Shown one piece after another: positions 54,540 through 63,404 of a DNA stretch of 64,000 nt (the first letter of the stretch is position 1; each line of letters begins with the position of its first letter). The stretch comes from Akkermansiaceae bacterium. Lineage in GTDB: Bacteria > Verrucomicrobiota > Verrucomicrobiia > Verrucomicrobiales > DEV007. The stretch covers positions 62,001-126,000 of the forward strand of contig JACKQE010000001.1 of assembly GCA_024233005.1 (NCBI GenBank), given 5' to 3'. The notes beneath the pieces are model-generated. The model saw nothing but the letters and a program-made list of their open reading frames with translations. It made no database searches and had not been told where the DNA came from. Position numbers and translations under genes: made by a program.

Positions 54540-55430
54540 ATGAGACTGGGAACCCTGCGAGACGACTATGGCGATGATGAGCTGTGCCACGTCCATGACC
54601 GTCACCTCATCCCGGTAAGGCATGTTAATGCGGTCTTTGGCACCTTTTTCCAGAACCAACTGGATGGACTTCTGACGGAAGGGCAGCTGGACGACCTGCT
54701 CGCCTGGCATGCCCGGGAGGGAGAGGAACGGCTTTCCCGGGTGCCCGAGGCTTCGGTTCACTGGAACCGCTCGAGGCCTGGCAAGCTTTTGCCTCATCCG
54801 CGAAAAATCTGGGGCATTGGCCTGAATTACCCTGACCATGCCGGAGATCTCAATGAAGCAACCCCGTCACGAGAACCGGCCAGTTTCATGAAGCCTGACA
54901 CCACCCTGATCGCTCCCGGTGAGCCCATCCAGCTCCCGGATCCGGCGATGACCCAGCGGGTCACCGGTGAGGCGGAACTGGCCATCGTGATCGGCCGGGA
55001 ATGCCGCAACGTCCCGGAAGCGGACTGGCTCTCGGCGGTGGCGGGTTTCACTTCCGCCTTGGACATGACGGCCGAAGACATCCTGCGCCGGAATCCGAGG
55101 AACCTCACCCAGGCCAAAAGTTTCGATACCTTCCTCAGTCTGGGGCCGGAACTGGTGACCCCGGATGAGTTCCCCGATCTCGGCGCGACCACGGTGGCGA
55201 CAGTGCTCAATGGGGAAGTGATCCGGGAGAACACCCTTTCTGCGATGACCTTTTCACCGGCGTTTCTGGTCAGCTATCACAGCCGGATCATGACCCTGCT
55301 CCCAGGGGATGTCATCCTCACAGGGACACCCGGCGCGGTGGTCCTGGCACCGGGCGATGTCCTCGAATGCCGCATTTCCGGCCTGCAACCGCTCCTCAAT
55401 CCTGTTGCAGGTCCACCCCTGCGGGAGTGA
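54540..55430 (+). CDS. Fumarylacetoacetate hydrolase-family protein
   Basis: A 296-residue protein of the FAH superfamily. The C-terminal catalytic part carries IGLNYPDHAGDLNEA, a metal-site EAELAIVIGRECRNV, AKSFDTFLSLGPELVT, and PGDVILTGTPGAV. Members hydrolyse or decarboxylate beta-keto or 2-keto acids, or isomerise and hydrate sugar and aromatic-derived acids. The preceding gene suggests the substrate is an oxidised sugar or aromatic acid, but that is inference. It begins 8 bases after the PVC-type haem protein. Confidence 0.88.
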   Translation: MRLGTLRDDYGDDELCHVHDRHLIPVRHVNAVFGTFFQNQLDGLLTEGQLDDLLAWHAREGEERLSRVPEASVHWNRSRPGKLLPHPRKIWGIGLNYPDHAGDLNEATPSREPASFMKPDTTLIAPGEPIQLPDPAMTQRVTGEAELAIVIGRECRNVPEADWLSAVAGFTSALDMTAEDILRRNPRNLTQAKSFDTFLSLGPELVTPDEFPDLGATTVATVLNGEVIRENTLSAMTFSPAFLVSYHSRIMTLLPGDVILTGTPGAVVLAPGDVLECRISGLQPLLNPVAGPPLRE

Positions 55431-55499
55431 CAGGCTGCTCGGATCTCGGATTTGCCATTTGACCAAACTCCCACCGGGATTAAGTTCCCTTACCAGTTT

Positions 55500-55574
55500 G
55501 CGTGGGTAGCTCAGCGGTAGAGCGGCTGATTTACACTCAGTTGGTCGGCGGTTCGATCCCGTCCCTGCGCACCA
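55500..55574 (+). tRNA. tRNA-Val (anticodon TAC)
   Basis: Acceptor GCGTGGG at 55500-55506 pairs with CCTGCGC at 55564-55570 (two G-U pairs), D-arm GCTC/GAGC, anticodon stem GCTGA/TCAGT with loop TTTACAC (anticodon TAC), and T-arm GGCGG-TTCGATC-CCGTC. Discriminator A and encoded CCA at 55572-55574. It closely resembles known bacterial valine tRNAs in the T-arm. Confidence 0.94.
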
Positions 55575-55596
55575 TTTTCTCCGGGTCGATGCCCCT

Positions 55597-56412
55597 TTGA
55601 TCCTCTGCCGCTTGGAAGCATTTTCTCCAGAAGATCGTCAACAGATCCGGGTCCGCAGCCTCTGTCTCGCCGAGAACATCGACACTCGGTCCCTGCGTAA
55701 AAGCCGCAATCTTGCCTCCTCTCCCCTGACTCTGGAGGCCGGAGAAAAAGGATGCGCCGTCGTCTTCCGTTTCGGCGCCGTCGTGTTTTTTGATGTCACC
55801 GCCATCGAGGAAACCGCCTTCCTTCGCCAATTGGAGCCGCTCTTGTCCCGCTCTATCGATCCACCACGGACGGAAGAGGTCACCCTGAAACACACCAAAG
55901 CCAGTGAGGAGCGCATCGAAGGCGGCACGATCCACATGCCCCGGATCACCCTCCAGCACCTCCAGATTGTCGCGGATGTCCTTGCCAAAAGTGTCGTGCT
56001 GGAAGATTACGAAATCAAAATCAGCACCCGGATTGAGGAACTGAGGCCGGTGACGACCTCGTTAAGAGACGGAAAGGTGAACAACAGAGTGGACCGGCTC
56101 CTGCTCCACCATATCGGGGACACTCTTCTAGATCACCAGGAAATGATCGGTCGCGTCGAAGTCACCGACAAACCAGACATTCTCTGGGACGCTCCGTATC
56201 TGGAACGGTTCTACGGACGACTTTTTGACGAATACGAGGTCGCCGAAAGGCACGAGAGTCTGGAACGAAAGCTCGATCTCATCTCCCGCACCGCTCAAAC
56301 CACGCTGGATGTGATTCAAACACGGCGCAGCCTGCGAGTCGAATGGTACATCGTCGGTCTGATCCTCTTTGAAATTTTCCTCACACTTTGGGAGAAATTC
56401 TTCGGGAAATGA
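55597..56412 (+). CDS. RMD1/DUF155 family protein
   Basis: A 271-residue protein. The start is TTG 55597, since no ATG or GTG is available in frame before the conserved part; this start is uncertain. The family (RMD1/sif2, DUF155) is shown by EKGCAVVFRFGAVVFFDVT, the helical middle with LQIVADVLAKSVVLEDYE, then DKPDILWDAPYLERFYGRLFDEYEVAER and a C-terminal membrane helix, VEWYIVGLILFEIFLTL. Eukaryotic members work in mitochondria and meiosis; the bacterial role is unknown. It is directly downstream of tRNA-Val (22 bases). Confidence 0.8.
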   Translation: MILCRLEAFSPEDRQQIRVRSLCLAENIDTRSLRKSRNLASSPLTLEAGEKGCAVVFRFGAVVFFDVTAIEETAFLRQLEPLLSRSIDPPRTEEVTLKHTKASEERIEGGTIHMPRITLQHLQIVADVLAKSVVLEDYEIKISTRIEELRPVTTSLRDGKVNNRVDRLLLHHIGDTLLDHQEMIGRVEVTDKPDILWDAPYLERFYGRLFDEYEVAERHESLERKLDLISRTAQTTLDVIQTRRSLRVEWYIVGLILFEIFLTLWEKFFGK

Positions 56413-56506
56413 CCCCGTCGGACCGAGAAAAACCCATTCCACGGTGTTCCAATGGAAACCCGCACGGGAACAGGGAACCCCATCCCCGGACGGTTGCCTC
56501 CGGAAC

Positions 56507-59062
56507 TCAGTGATTGAAGAGGAACTCTTTGGTATTGAGCAGTGCCCAGAGGATGTCCTCGAAAGCTTCCTGCTCAATGACGCCCTTCTTGGCCACATCG
56601 GGCTCTTTCTCGGCCACCGTGCGCTTCTTGGTGAGATGCGCCTTGGCGGCAGCGATCTCTTCGGCACGGGGTTTCCGGCTCAGGGCCTCAAGATACAATT
56701 CAGTCAACCGTTCGTCATCTGACCGGTCGGAAGCCTTGGCCAGTAGAGCAGCCCGGCCTTGTCCGTTGGAGAGCTTCGACTGGATAGAGTCGGAATTGAT
56801 GAGATGCAGGCTCTGCGCCAGATTGGCATCGGCCACGCGCTCACATTCACACGCACTGTCCATCTCCGGGCGTCCGAAGACGGTAAGGAAATAGGACTGG
56901 CTGTTGAATTTGTCATCCGGCAACTGCACGGCCCTGGTTCCCGTGGCCTGTCCGGTGAAGGCCTCCTTGGATTCAGAGACGGCATTGATGGCGTCGAGGA
57001 GCACTTCGGCCTGGAGACGCTTCGGATAATAGCGGGAGAAGTTCTGCTGGTCGGCCGCATTGTGGTCGTTGGGGATGGCGCTGAACTGGTAGGTTTGGCT
57101 GTTGCAAAGCGTGCGGATCAGTCCCTTTAGATCAAATCCCTTGGTGGCAAACTCCTTGGCGAGACCGTCGAGCAGTTCCGGATGGGTTGCCGGATTGGTG
57201 ACTCGCATGTCATCTTCGGGTTCGACAAGGCCCCGTCCAAAGAAGTGTTTCCAGTAGCGGTTGACCACCATGCGGGCAAAGAAAGGATTCTGCTGGTCGG
57301 TCATCCACTTCGCCAGTTCAATTCGGGGATCCTCCTCCACCGGGATGTCAACGGCCGGGGTGCCCAGAGGGGCCGGCTTCAAACTGACACTGGTGTTGGG
57401 ATTCTGCATCGAGGCCGGCACACGCTTGTGGAAAATGATTTCCTCGCCAGGTTGGTCGCCCGGCTTGCGCCCGATGGTGGAGAAGAACGCGGTGAAACTG
57501 TAGTAATCGTCCTGGCTCCACTTCTCGTAAGGATGGTGGTGGCACTGGGCGCACTGCATGCGGATGCCAAGGAAGACTTGGGCGATGTCCTGCATCTGTT
57601 CTTTCTGGTCACTGACCGAACGATACCAGGCCACGGCAGGATTCCGCCCGATCTCACCGGATGCGGTCAGGATTTCGGAGACGAACTGGTTGTAGGGCTT
57701 GTTCTCCTTCATGCTCGCCCGCACCCATTCGTGGAAGGCGAATGTGCCGCGGGCATACTCGTCCTTGGACCGCTTGTTGCGCAGAATATTGGTCCATTTC
57801 TGGCCAAAATAATCGGCGTAATCATCGCTGTCGAGCAGGGCATCGACGACCTTGGCCCGTTTGTCGGGGGTGTTCAGGGAGAGGAAGGCTTCCGACTCCT
57901 CACGGGTGGGAAGGCGTCCAGTGATGTCGACGGTGACACGGCGCAGGAAGGTGGCGTCATCGCAAACAGGAGAAGGTGGCAGGCCCAAGAGCTTGAGCTT
58001 CGCAAACACCTGCTCATCGACCTGGTTTTTGGCCAAGGGAAGCTGGGGAGTTCCGGCGCCGAGAGGAATGGTGGCGCGGAAGACATCGACATGCTCCTTG
58101 AACTTCACCATCACCGAAGTCGTCCCGGTAAGGTCCTTCAACTGGACTAGGCCTTCTTCGGAAGACTCGGCCATTTCCTTTTGATTGGCCTCAAATTGGG
58201 CAATGTGGGTGATGTCCCGTGAGGAACCATCATTGAAAAACGCCGTCACCACAAGCTGCTGACTGGCGTGGGCTTTGGACACGATCTCCCGGGGGTAGAC
58301 TTCGATCCGTTCAACCTTCGGCTTTTCTCCGTCACCCAGCGGACTGCCCTGCCGGATCCAACGGGCCAGCACGCCGTAATCACCACCACCGATGGCGAGT
58401 CGGGCGCCTCCCTGATGCGGCACTTCGCCGGAAGCCTTGGTCAGGAGCAGACTGTGTTCCGGAGCGGCCGGAAAAAGACGACGACCCCGGTCTTCGTGGA
58501 CCAGCCAGTCATAGTCTTTCCATGGCTCATACCCGAACAAGGAAAGACGGAAGCCATTCTGACCACCTGACTTGCCGTGGCAACCACCGCTGTTGCAACC
58601 ATTGCGGGTCAGCACCGGGATGACTTCGTTGTGGAAACTGACGATCTGGGAAGCATCAAATTTCTCCACCACGATCGGTATGGTCACAGCAAAGGCACCG
58701 ACCTTGGCGGTGAGGGTGGTGCTGCCATTGGCCAGGGGGGAAAGGAACCCATGGCTGTCCACGGCGGCAACGCCAGTCGGGACAAAGCTGTAGGTGGCCT
58801 CGCGGGTCGCATCCCAAAGTGTGCCTTCCCCCTGACTGGCCATGACAACAATCTGCTGTCGGTCGTCTGGTCCAGTGAGCCGGATGTCCGTTTTGCCGAT
58901 CACTCCGACAATACTCAGTTTGATGGGAACCGGAGCAGGAGCCGGGACCGGAGCCACTGCCGCCTGGGGAGGGGCCGCCGGGGGCGCAGCTTCCTGGGCA
59001 AGAGTGGCCAAGCCACCATAGGCTAGAGTCAGGAGAACGATGGGCAATGGGCTGATTTTCAT
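56507..59062 (-). CDS. DUF1549/DUF1553 protein with Ig-like and cytochrome-type segments
   Basis: An 851-residue exported protein. A signal peptide is followed by a Pro/Ala-rich linker (about 25-45) and a BIG2-like Ig domain, VAAVDSHGFLSPLANGSTTLTAKVG. A cysteine segment NGCNSGGCHGKSGGQNGFRLSLFG replaces the usual CxxCH. A second Ig-like region precedes DUF1549 (TFLRRVTVDITGRLPT), which has CAQCH in MQCAQCHHHPYEKWSQDDYYS. DUF1553 ends it (FFARMVVNRYWKHFFGRGLVEP, NTKEFLFNH). Function unknown. It lies 68 bases after the DUF1501 gene of the same cassette. Confidence 0.9.
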   Translation of the reverse strand: MKISPLPIVLLTLAYGGLATLAQEAAPPAAPPQAAVAPVPAPAPVPIKLSIVGVIGKTDIRLTGPDDRQQIVVMASQGEGTLWDATREATYSFVPTGVAAVDSHGFLSPLANGSTTLTAKVGAFAVTIPIVVEKFDASQIVSFHNEVIPVLTRNGCNSGGCHGKSGGQNGFRLSLFGYEPWKDYDWLVHEDRGRRLFPAAPEHSLLLTKASGEVPHQGGARLAIGGGDYGVLARWIRQGSPLGDGEKPKVERIEVYPREIVSKAHASQQLVVTAFFNDGSSRDITHIAQFEANQKEMAESSEEGLVQLKDLTGTTSVMVKFKEHVDVFRATIPLGAGTPQLPLAKNQVDEQVFAKLKLLGLPPSPVCDDATFLRRVTVDITGRLPTREESEAFLSLNTPDKRAKVVDALLDSDDYADYFGQKWTNILRNKRSKDEYARGTFAFHEWVRASMKENKPYNQFVSEILTASGEIGRNPAVAWYRSVSDQKEQMQDIAQVFLGIRMQCAQCHHHPYEKWSQDDYYSFTAFFSTIGRKPGDQPGEEIIFHKRVPASMQNPNTSVSLKPAPLGTPAVDIPVEEDPRIELAKWMTDQQNPFFARMVVNRYWKHFFGRGLVEPEDDMRVTNPATHPELLDGLAKEFATKGFDLKGLIRTLCNSQTYQFSAIPNDHNAADQQNFSRYYPKRLQAEVLLDAINAVSESKEAFTGQATGTRAVQLPDDKFNSQSYFLTVFGRPEMDSACECERVADANLAQSLHLINSDSIQSKLSNGQGRAALLAKASDRSDDERLTELYLEALSRKPRAEEIAAAKAHLTKKRTVAEKEPDVAKKGVIEQEAFEDILWALLNTKEFLFNH

Positions 59063-59130
59063 GTCAGGGGAAAAAAGAAAAGCGATGTGGGGAATTTCCT
59101 GGTGAAAGAAGGCGGTGTCGAGTCACGTGG

Positions 59131-60483
59131 TCACGCAATCAACTCCGACATGGGGGCAAAAGTCGGATCCACGATGTACTGCGGTCGTCCGGTCAAATCG
59201 GTCAAGGTCGAGCGTCGGGTGTCGATGCCCATATTGTGGTAGAGGGTGGCAAATATTTCCTGGAAATCGACCGGACGATCGACCGCTTCCCCACCGAGTC
59301 GGTCCGTCGCACCGATCACCTGACCGGTCTTCATGCCGCCACAGGCGAGCACAGCCGAGGACACACGGGGCCAGTGATCCCGGCCCGCGGCCTTGTTGAC
59401 CAGCGGGGTGCGGCCGAATTCACCCCAGACCACGACAGAAACATCCTGATCCAGACCACGAGCATGAAGATCTTCGACGAGGGCACTGACCCCTTGGTCG
59501 AGCAGGGGGAATTCCTCCCGGCCCTGCTTGAAATTGGCCGAATGCCAATCCCAACGGGAGAACCCGATGGTGACACATCGGCAACCCGCTTCCACCAAAC
59601 GTCGGGCCATGAGGAACTGATCCAGTCGGCTCCAGCACCCGTCGTCCTTGAGACGATCCCGGCCTTTGCCATAACGGTCGATGGTGGCCGGAGCCTCTTT
59701 CGTGATGTCCAGGGCCTCGGCGAGACGGCTGGAAGTGAGCACCCCAAAGGCCTGCTGGTTGAAGGTGTCGAGCCCTTCCATCATGCCCGAATTGTCCACT
59801 TCCCGCCTCATTTGATCGAAGCTCCCCAGCAGGGTGCGCCGATCCCGGAGGCGGTCCAAGGTCACCCCTTTCAAAACCATGTCTTGGCTGCCGCCGCCTT
59901 TAAAAGGGGTGAACGGTGAATGGGCCGGCCCAAGATAGCCGGACTTGCCGGGATCGGCCCATTCTTCATGTCCCACCTTGGGCTGGAGACCGACAAACGG
60001 TGGGCAGTTGGCATTGGCCGCTCCCTTCACTTTGGACAAAACCGCTCCAATACTGGGCCAGCCTCCCTGGGGAGCGCCCCGCCGTTTTTTGCCGGTGAGA
60101 CATTGGAAGGCATCGTGAGGGCCCTCGGCGCCAACCACCGAGCGCACAAACGCCAGCTTGTCGGTGATGCGGGCAAGGCGGGGGAATTCCTCGCAAATTT
60201 GAATGCCGGGCACATTCGTCCGGATCGGACTGAACTCCCCGCGATACTCCGAAGGGGCATCCGTTTTCAGATCCCACATGTCCTGATGGGGCGGACCACC
60301 GGGCAGGAAGATCATGATGATGGCTTTGTCTCCCGCTTTCCGTCCCGGCTGGGAGGCGGCCTCCGCGCGCAGCAGATCGGGCAATGCGGCACCTCCGAGT
60401 CCCAGCGCCCCGATACTCAGAAAACTCCGCCGGGAGAGCCCATCGCAAAACGGTCTGTGTTTTTCACCAAAAATGGAGATCAT
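59131..60483 (-). CDS. DUF1501 protein with Tat signal
   Basis: A 450-residue protein. LSRRSFLSIGALGLGGAALP is a Tat motif and hydrophobic stretch. The body is DUF1501-like: AIIMIFLPGGPPHQDMWDLK at the metal site, VRSVVGAEGPHDAFQCLTG, VTIGFSRWDWHS and VVVWGEFGRTPLVNKAAGRDHWP near the end. It is upstream of the DUF1549/DUF1553 gene on the same strand (68 bases), the reverse order of the first cassette. Activity unknown, probably phosphatase- or sulfatase-fold. Confidence 0.9.
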   Translation of the reverse strand: MISIFGEKHRPFCDGLSRRSFLSIGALGLGGAALPDLLRAEAASQPGRKAGDKAIIMIFLPGGPPHQDMWDLKTDAPSEYRGEFSPIRTNVPGIQICEEFPRLARITDKLAFVRSVVGAEGPHDAFQCLTGKKRRGAPQGGWPSIGAVLSKVKGAANANCPPFVGLQPKVGHEEWADPGKSGYLGPAHSPFTPFKGGGSQDMVLKGVTLDRLRDRRTLLGSFDQMRREVDNSGMMEGLDTFNQQAFGVLTSSRLAEALDITKEAPATIDRYGKGRDRLKDDGCWSRLDQFLMARRLVEAGCRCVTIGFSRWDWHSANFKQGREEFPLLDQGVSALVEDLHARGLDQDVSVVVWGEFGRTPLVNKAAGRDHWPRVSSAVLACGGMKTGQVIGATDRLGGEAVDRPVDFQEIFATLYHNMGIDTRRSTLTDLTGRPQYIVDPTFAPMSELIA

Positions 60484-60748
60484 AAAAATGGGAGCTGCAG
60501 CAACCTCCTACTTTCGCAAAAAAGCACCCCTCCGCCCAGATACGCGATAGCGCGGGACGCGATGATGGGGAAGCACTAAGACACCGTTGAGGCCGGCGCA
60601 GAGTGTCGCCGGATCGCTCCAGAATTCCTGGTCGCCGGACCGGGCCGGACCGCTTCGCGCATTCCCCGCCACTGCACGGCATGCGGCGCTTCTCTGGAAA
60701 CCCGGCGCTGGGAATCCTTGGCTGGAACTAAGGTTCCCGCCCGCCTCG

Positions 60749-61864
60749 TCAGACGTTGAAGCGGAACTCCATCACGTCGCCGTCTTTGACGACGTATTCC
60801 TTGCCCTCGATGCGCAATTTGCCGGCCTCGCGGCAGGCAGGATAGGAGCCGAGCCGGACCAAATCATCGTATGCGACGACTTCCGCCGCAATGAAGCCCC
60901 GTTCGAAGTCGGAATGAATGACACCGGCCGCCTGCGGGCACTTGGCGCCGGCAGGGATCGGCCAAGCCCGTGTTTCTTTCTCTCCGGTGGTGAGGTAGGT
61001 CCTCAGCCCCAGCAAATGATAGACGGAGCGGATCAGTCCGGAGACCCCACTGTCTTTAACCCCCATCTCGGCGAGGAACTCTGCCGCCTCGGCGGGGTCC
61101 AGATCAATCAAGTCGGACTCAATCCGGGCCGAAATGACCACCGACTCGGCCCCGTGGGCTTCGGCGGCATATTTTCGAACCTTGGCGACGAAGGCATGGC
61201 TGTCCGGATTGTCCAACGCGGCAGCCAGCTCATCCTCGGCCACATTGCAGGCGAAAATGGTCGGTTTTGCCGAAAGCAGGAAGAAGCTTTGCATCGTTTT
61301 TCGGTCTTCCGCACTCAGATCGAGCGTCAGCGCGGGATTGCCTTGGTCGAGGTGAGGCATTAGGAGGTCGATCACCGCAACCTCTCGCTTCGACTCGGCA
61401 TCGCCCGATTTGGCTTTCTTCTCCCGGGAGACACGGCGCTTTTCCAAGGAGGCCATGTCGGCCAGGATGAGCTCGGCATTGATGATCTCGATATCGCGGA
61501 TCGGATCAACGGAACCCAGTTCATGGATGATGTCGTCGTTCTCAAAACACCGCACCACCTGCACGATGGCATCGACCTCGCGGATGGTGGCGAGGAACTG
61601 GTTGCCCAGCCCCGCCCCCTGACTGGCGCCTTTGACCAATCCGGCAATGTCGACGAATTCAATCGCGGTGGGAACCAGTTTCTGGGATTTGCTGATCTTC
61701 GACAGCACTGCGAGCCGCTCGTCCGGCACGACCACCACGCCCACATTTGGATCGATGGTGCAAAAGGGATAGTTCGCCGCTTCCGCCTTGCGGGTGCGAG
61801 TCACGGCATTGAAGAGGGTCGATTTGCCAACGTTGGGGAGGCCTACAATTCCAGCTTGGAGCAT
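60749..61864 (-). CDS. ychF: Ribosome-binding ATPase YchF
   Basis: A 371-residue protein; ATG 61864 gives the family start MLQAGIVGLPNVGKSTLFNAVT with Walker A GLPNVGKS. The G3 region DIAGLVKGASQGAGLGNQFL is complete. The base-specificity motif is ACNVAED in place of NKxD, which gives ATP rather than GTP preference. A TGS domain ends the protein (CPQAAGVIHSDFERGFIAAEVV, then YVVKDGDVMEFRFNV). Redox or stress-linked translation role. It stands between two cytochrome cassettes, all on the minus strand. Confidence 0.95.
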   Translation of the reverse strand: MLQAGIVGLPNVGKSTLFNAVTRTRKAEAANYPFCTIDPNVGVVVVPDERLAVLSKISKSQKLVPTAIEFVDIAGLVKGASQGAGLGNQFLATIREVDAIVQVVRCFENDDIIHELGSVDPIRDIEIINAELILADMASLEKRRVSREKKAKSGDAESKREVAVIDLLMPHLDQGNPALTLDLSAEDRKTMQSFFLLSAKPTIFACNVAEDELAAALDNPDSHAFVAKVRKYAAEAHGAESVVISARIESDLIDLDPAEAAEFLAEMGVKDSGVSGLIRSVYHLLGLRTYLTTGEKETRAWPIPAGAKCPQAAGVIHSDFERGFIAAEVVAYDDLVRLGSYPACREAGKLRIEGKEYVVKDGDVMEFRFNV

Positions 61865-62008
61865 AAGGCCCGGACTGTAATGGTCCCGTTGTGATTGCGC
61901 ATGTCTTTTTTTGAACGAAGGCCCCCGCCGCTCTCTGGCGGCTTTTCTTGGTGCAATGAGAGCCGCTCCAGCGAGTTCCTGGCAGCACCACTGGCCCAAA
62001 GCCAAGCC

Positions 62009-63382
62009 TCAGACTCCCTGCAAGCGCCCTGTGGCGTCACCAAATGTCTCCGTCCTCACCCCCATGGCATCGAGAAGGTTGAGATAGAGATTGCTCATCG
62101 GTGTGTCACTCCCCAGCGCAAGGTGGGTTCCGGGATGCAGGGCGCCTCCGCCGTGACCCGCGAGAATGATGGGCAGTTGGTTGTGCTGGTGCCGGTTGGG
62201 ATCGGCCAGACCACCACCCCAGACAATCATGGAGTTGTGCAGCAAGCTGTTGCCGTCCAGATCCTTTTTCTGGGTGAGACGGTCCAGGAAATAGGCGAAC
62301 TGTCGGGAGTAAAAGAGATCGATCCGAGAGAGCTTTTCCAACTTCTGGGGGTCACTTTGATGGTGCGACAACGTGTGATGACCGTCAGTCACCCCGATTT
62401 CGTTGAAACTCCGGTTGCTGCCATCATGCGCGAGCAGGAAGCTGGCGACCCGCGTCGAATCGGTCTCGAAGGCGAGCACCATCATGTCGAACATGAGCTG
62501 GATGTGCTCCTCGTAGCTCGTCGGGGTATCCTCCGGCGCGGGCATGCCGGGGTCTTTGGGAAGTCCAAATTTCTCGGCCTTGATGATGCGCTGCTCGATC
62601 TCACGCACGCCGGTGAGATATTCGTCGAGCTTGTGCTGATCGTTGCGGCCCAGTTGGCTGTTCAGATCTTTGGCATCCTGGATGATGAAATCCAGAAGGG
62701 AGCGCTGCCGTTGGTTGCGCAGCTGATAGTTCCGGCTCCGCTCAGCCTGTGATCCTGCCCCGAACAAGCGCTCAAAAACGAGCCGGGGATTGGACTCGGG
62801 CGTCATCGGGGTGGTTTCACTCCGCCAGGAGAGATTGAACTGGTAGGCACAGGAATAGCCGGAATCGCAGACACCGCTTTTCCGCACCCCGTCACAGGAC
62901 AGCTCGATGGAGGAAAGGCGGGTCAATCCTCCAACCTGACGAGCCGCAAATTGGTCGACAGAGATGCCGAGCCGAATGTCGGCCCCGGCAGTCTTGTAGG
63001 GCCGGGCACCAGTCAAAAAGGTGGCATTGGCCCGAGCGTGGTCGCCTCCCCCATCGCCACCGGCGGTGCCATTCTTGTGCTCCAATCCACTGATGAGAGT
63101 GAAGTCATTCTTGAACCTGGCAAAAGGCTCCTGGGTGGCGTTGAGTTGGTAGTCGCGACCGGCACCGGTGGGCGTCCAGGTGGCCAGATTGACCCCGTTG
63201 GGATGATAGAGGTAGGCCATCCGGAGCGGCATGCCACTGGGAGTGACCGCGAGGGGAGAGGTTTCGGCGGCGGCGGCGAGGGCACGGGATCCAGGCAGGA
63301 AAGTCTCAAAGGCCGGGAGTGCGAGGCCAATGCCGACATTCCGGAGGAACTTACGGCGATGCAAGGAATGGTTCATGGTCAT
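62009..63382 (-). CDS. DUF1552 protein
   Basis: A 457-residue protein; ATG 63382 (or 63376) gives the family start with the Tat-like motif LHRRKFLRNVGIGLALPAF. DUF1552 blocks include MRMAYLYHPNGVNLATWTP, GLEHKNGTAGGDGGGDHARA, YLTGVREIEQRIIKAE, DSTRVASFLLAHDGSNRSF and IVWGGGLADPNRHQH. It is the downstream half of a cassette with the partial DUF1588/DUF1585 gene, which ends 22 bases before. Activity unknown. Confidence 0.9.
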   Translation of the reverse strand: MTMNHSLHRRKFLRNVGIGLALPAFETFLPGSRALAAAAETSPLAVTPSGMPLRMAYLYHPNGVNLATWTPTGAGRDYQLNATQEPFARFKNDFTLISGLEHKNGTAGGDGGGDHARANATFLTGARPYKTAGADIRLGISVDQFAARQVGGLTRLSSIELSCDGVRKSGVCDSGYSCAYQFNLSWRSETTPMTPESNPRLVFERLFGAGSQAERSRNYQLRNQRQRSLLDFIIQDAKDLNSQLGRNDQHKLDEYLTGVREIEQRIIKAEKFGLPKDPGMPAPEDTPTSYEEHIQLMFDMMVLAFETDSTRVASFLLAHDGSNRSFNEIGVTDGHHTLSHHQSDPQKLEKLSRIDLFYSRQFAYFLDRLTQKKDLDGNSLLHNSMIVWGGGLADPNRHQHNQLPIILAGHGGGALHPGTHLALGSDTPMSNLYLNLLDAMGVRTETFGDATGRLQGV

Positions 63383-63404
63383 CGAATTAAACACGGGGCA
63401 ACCG

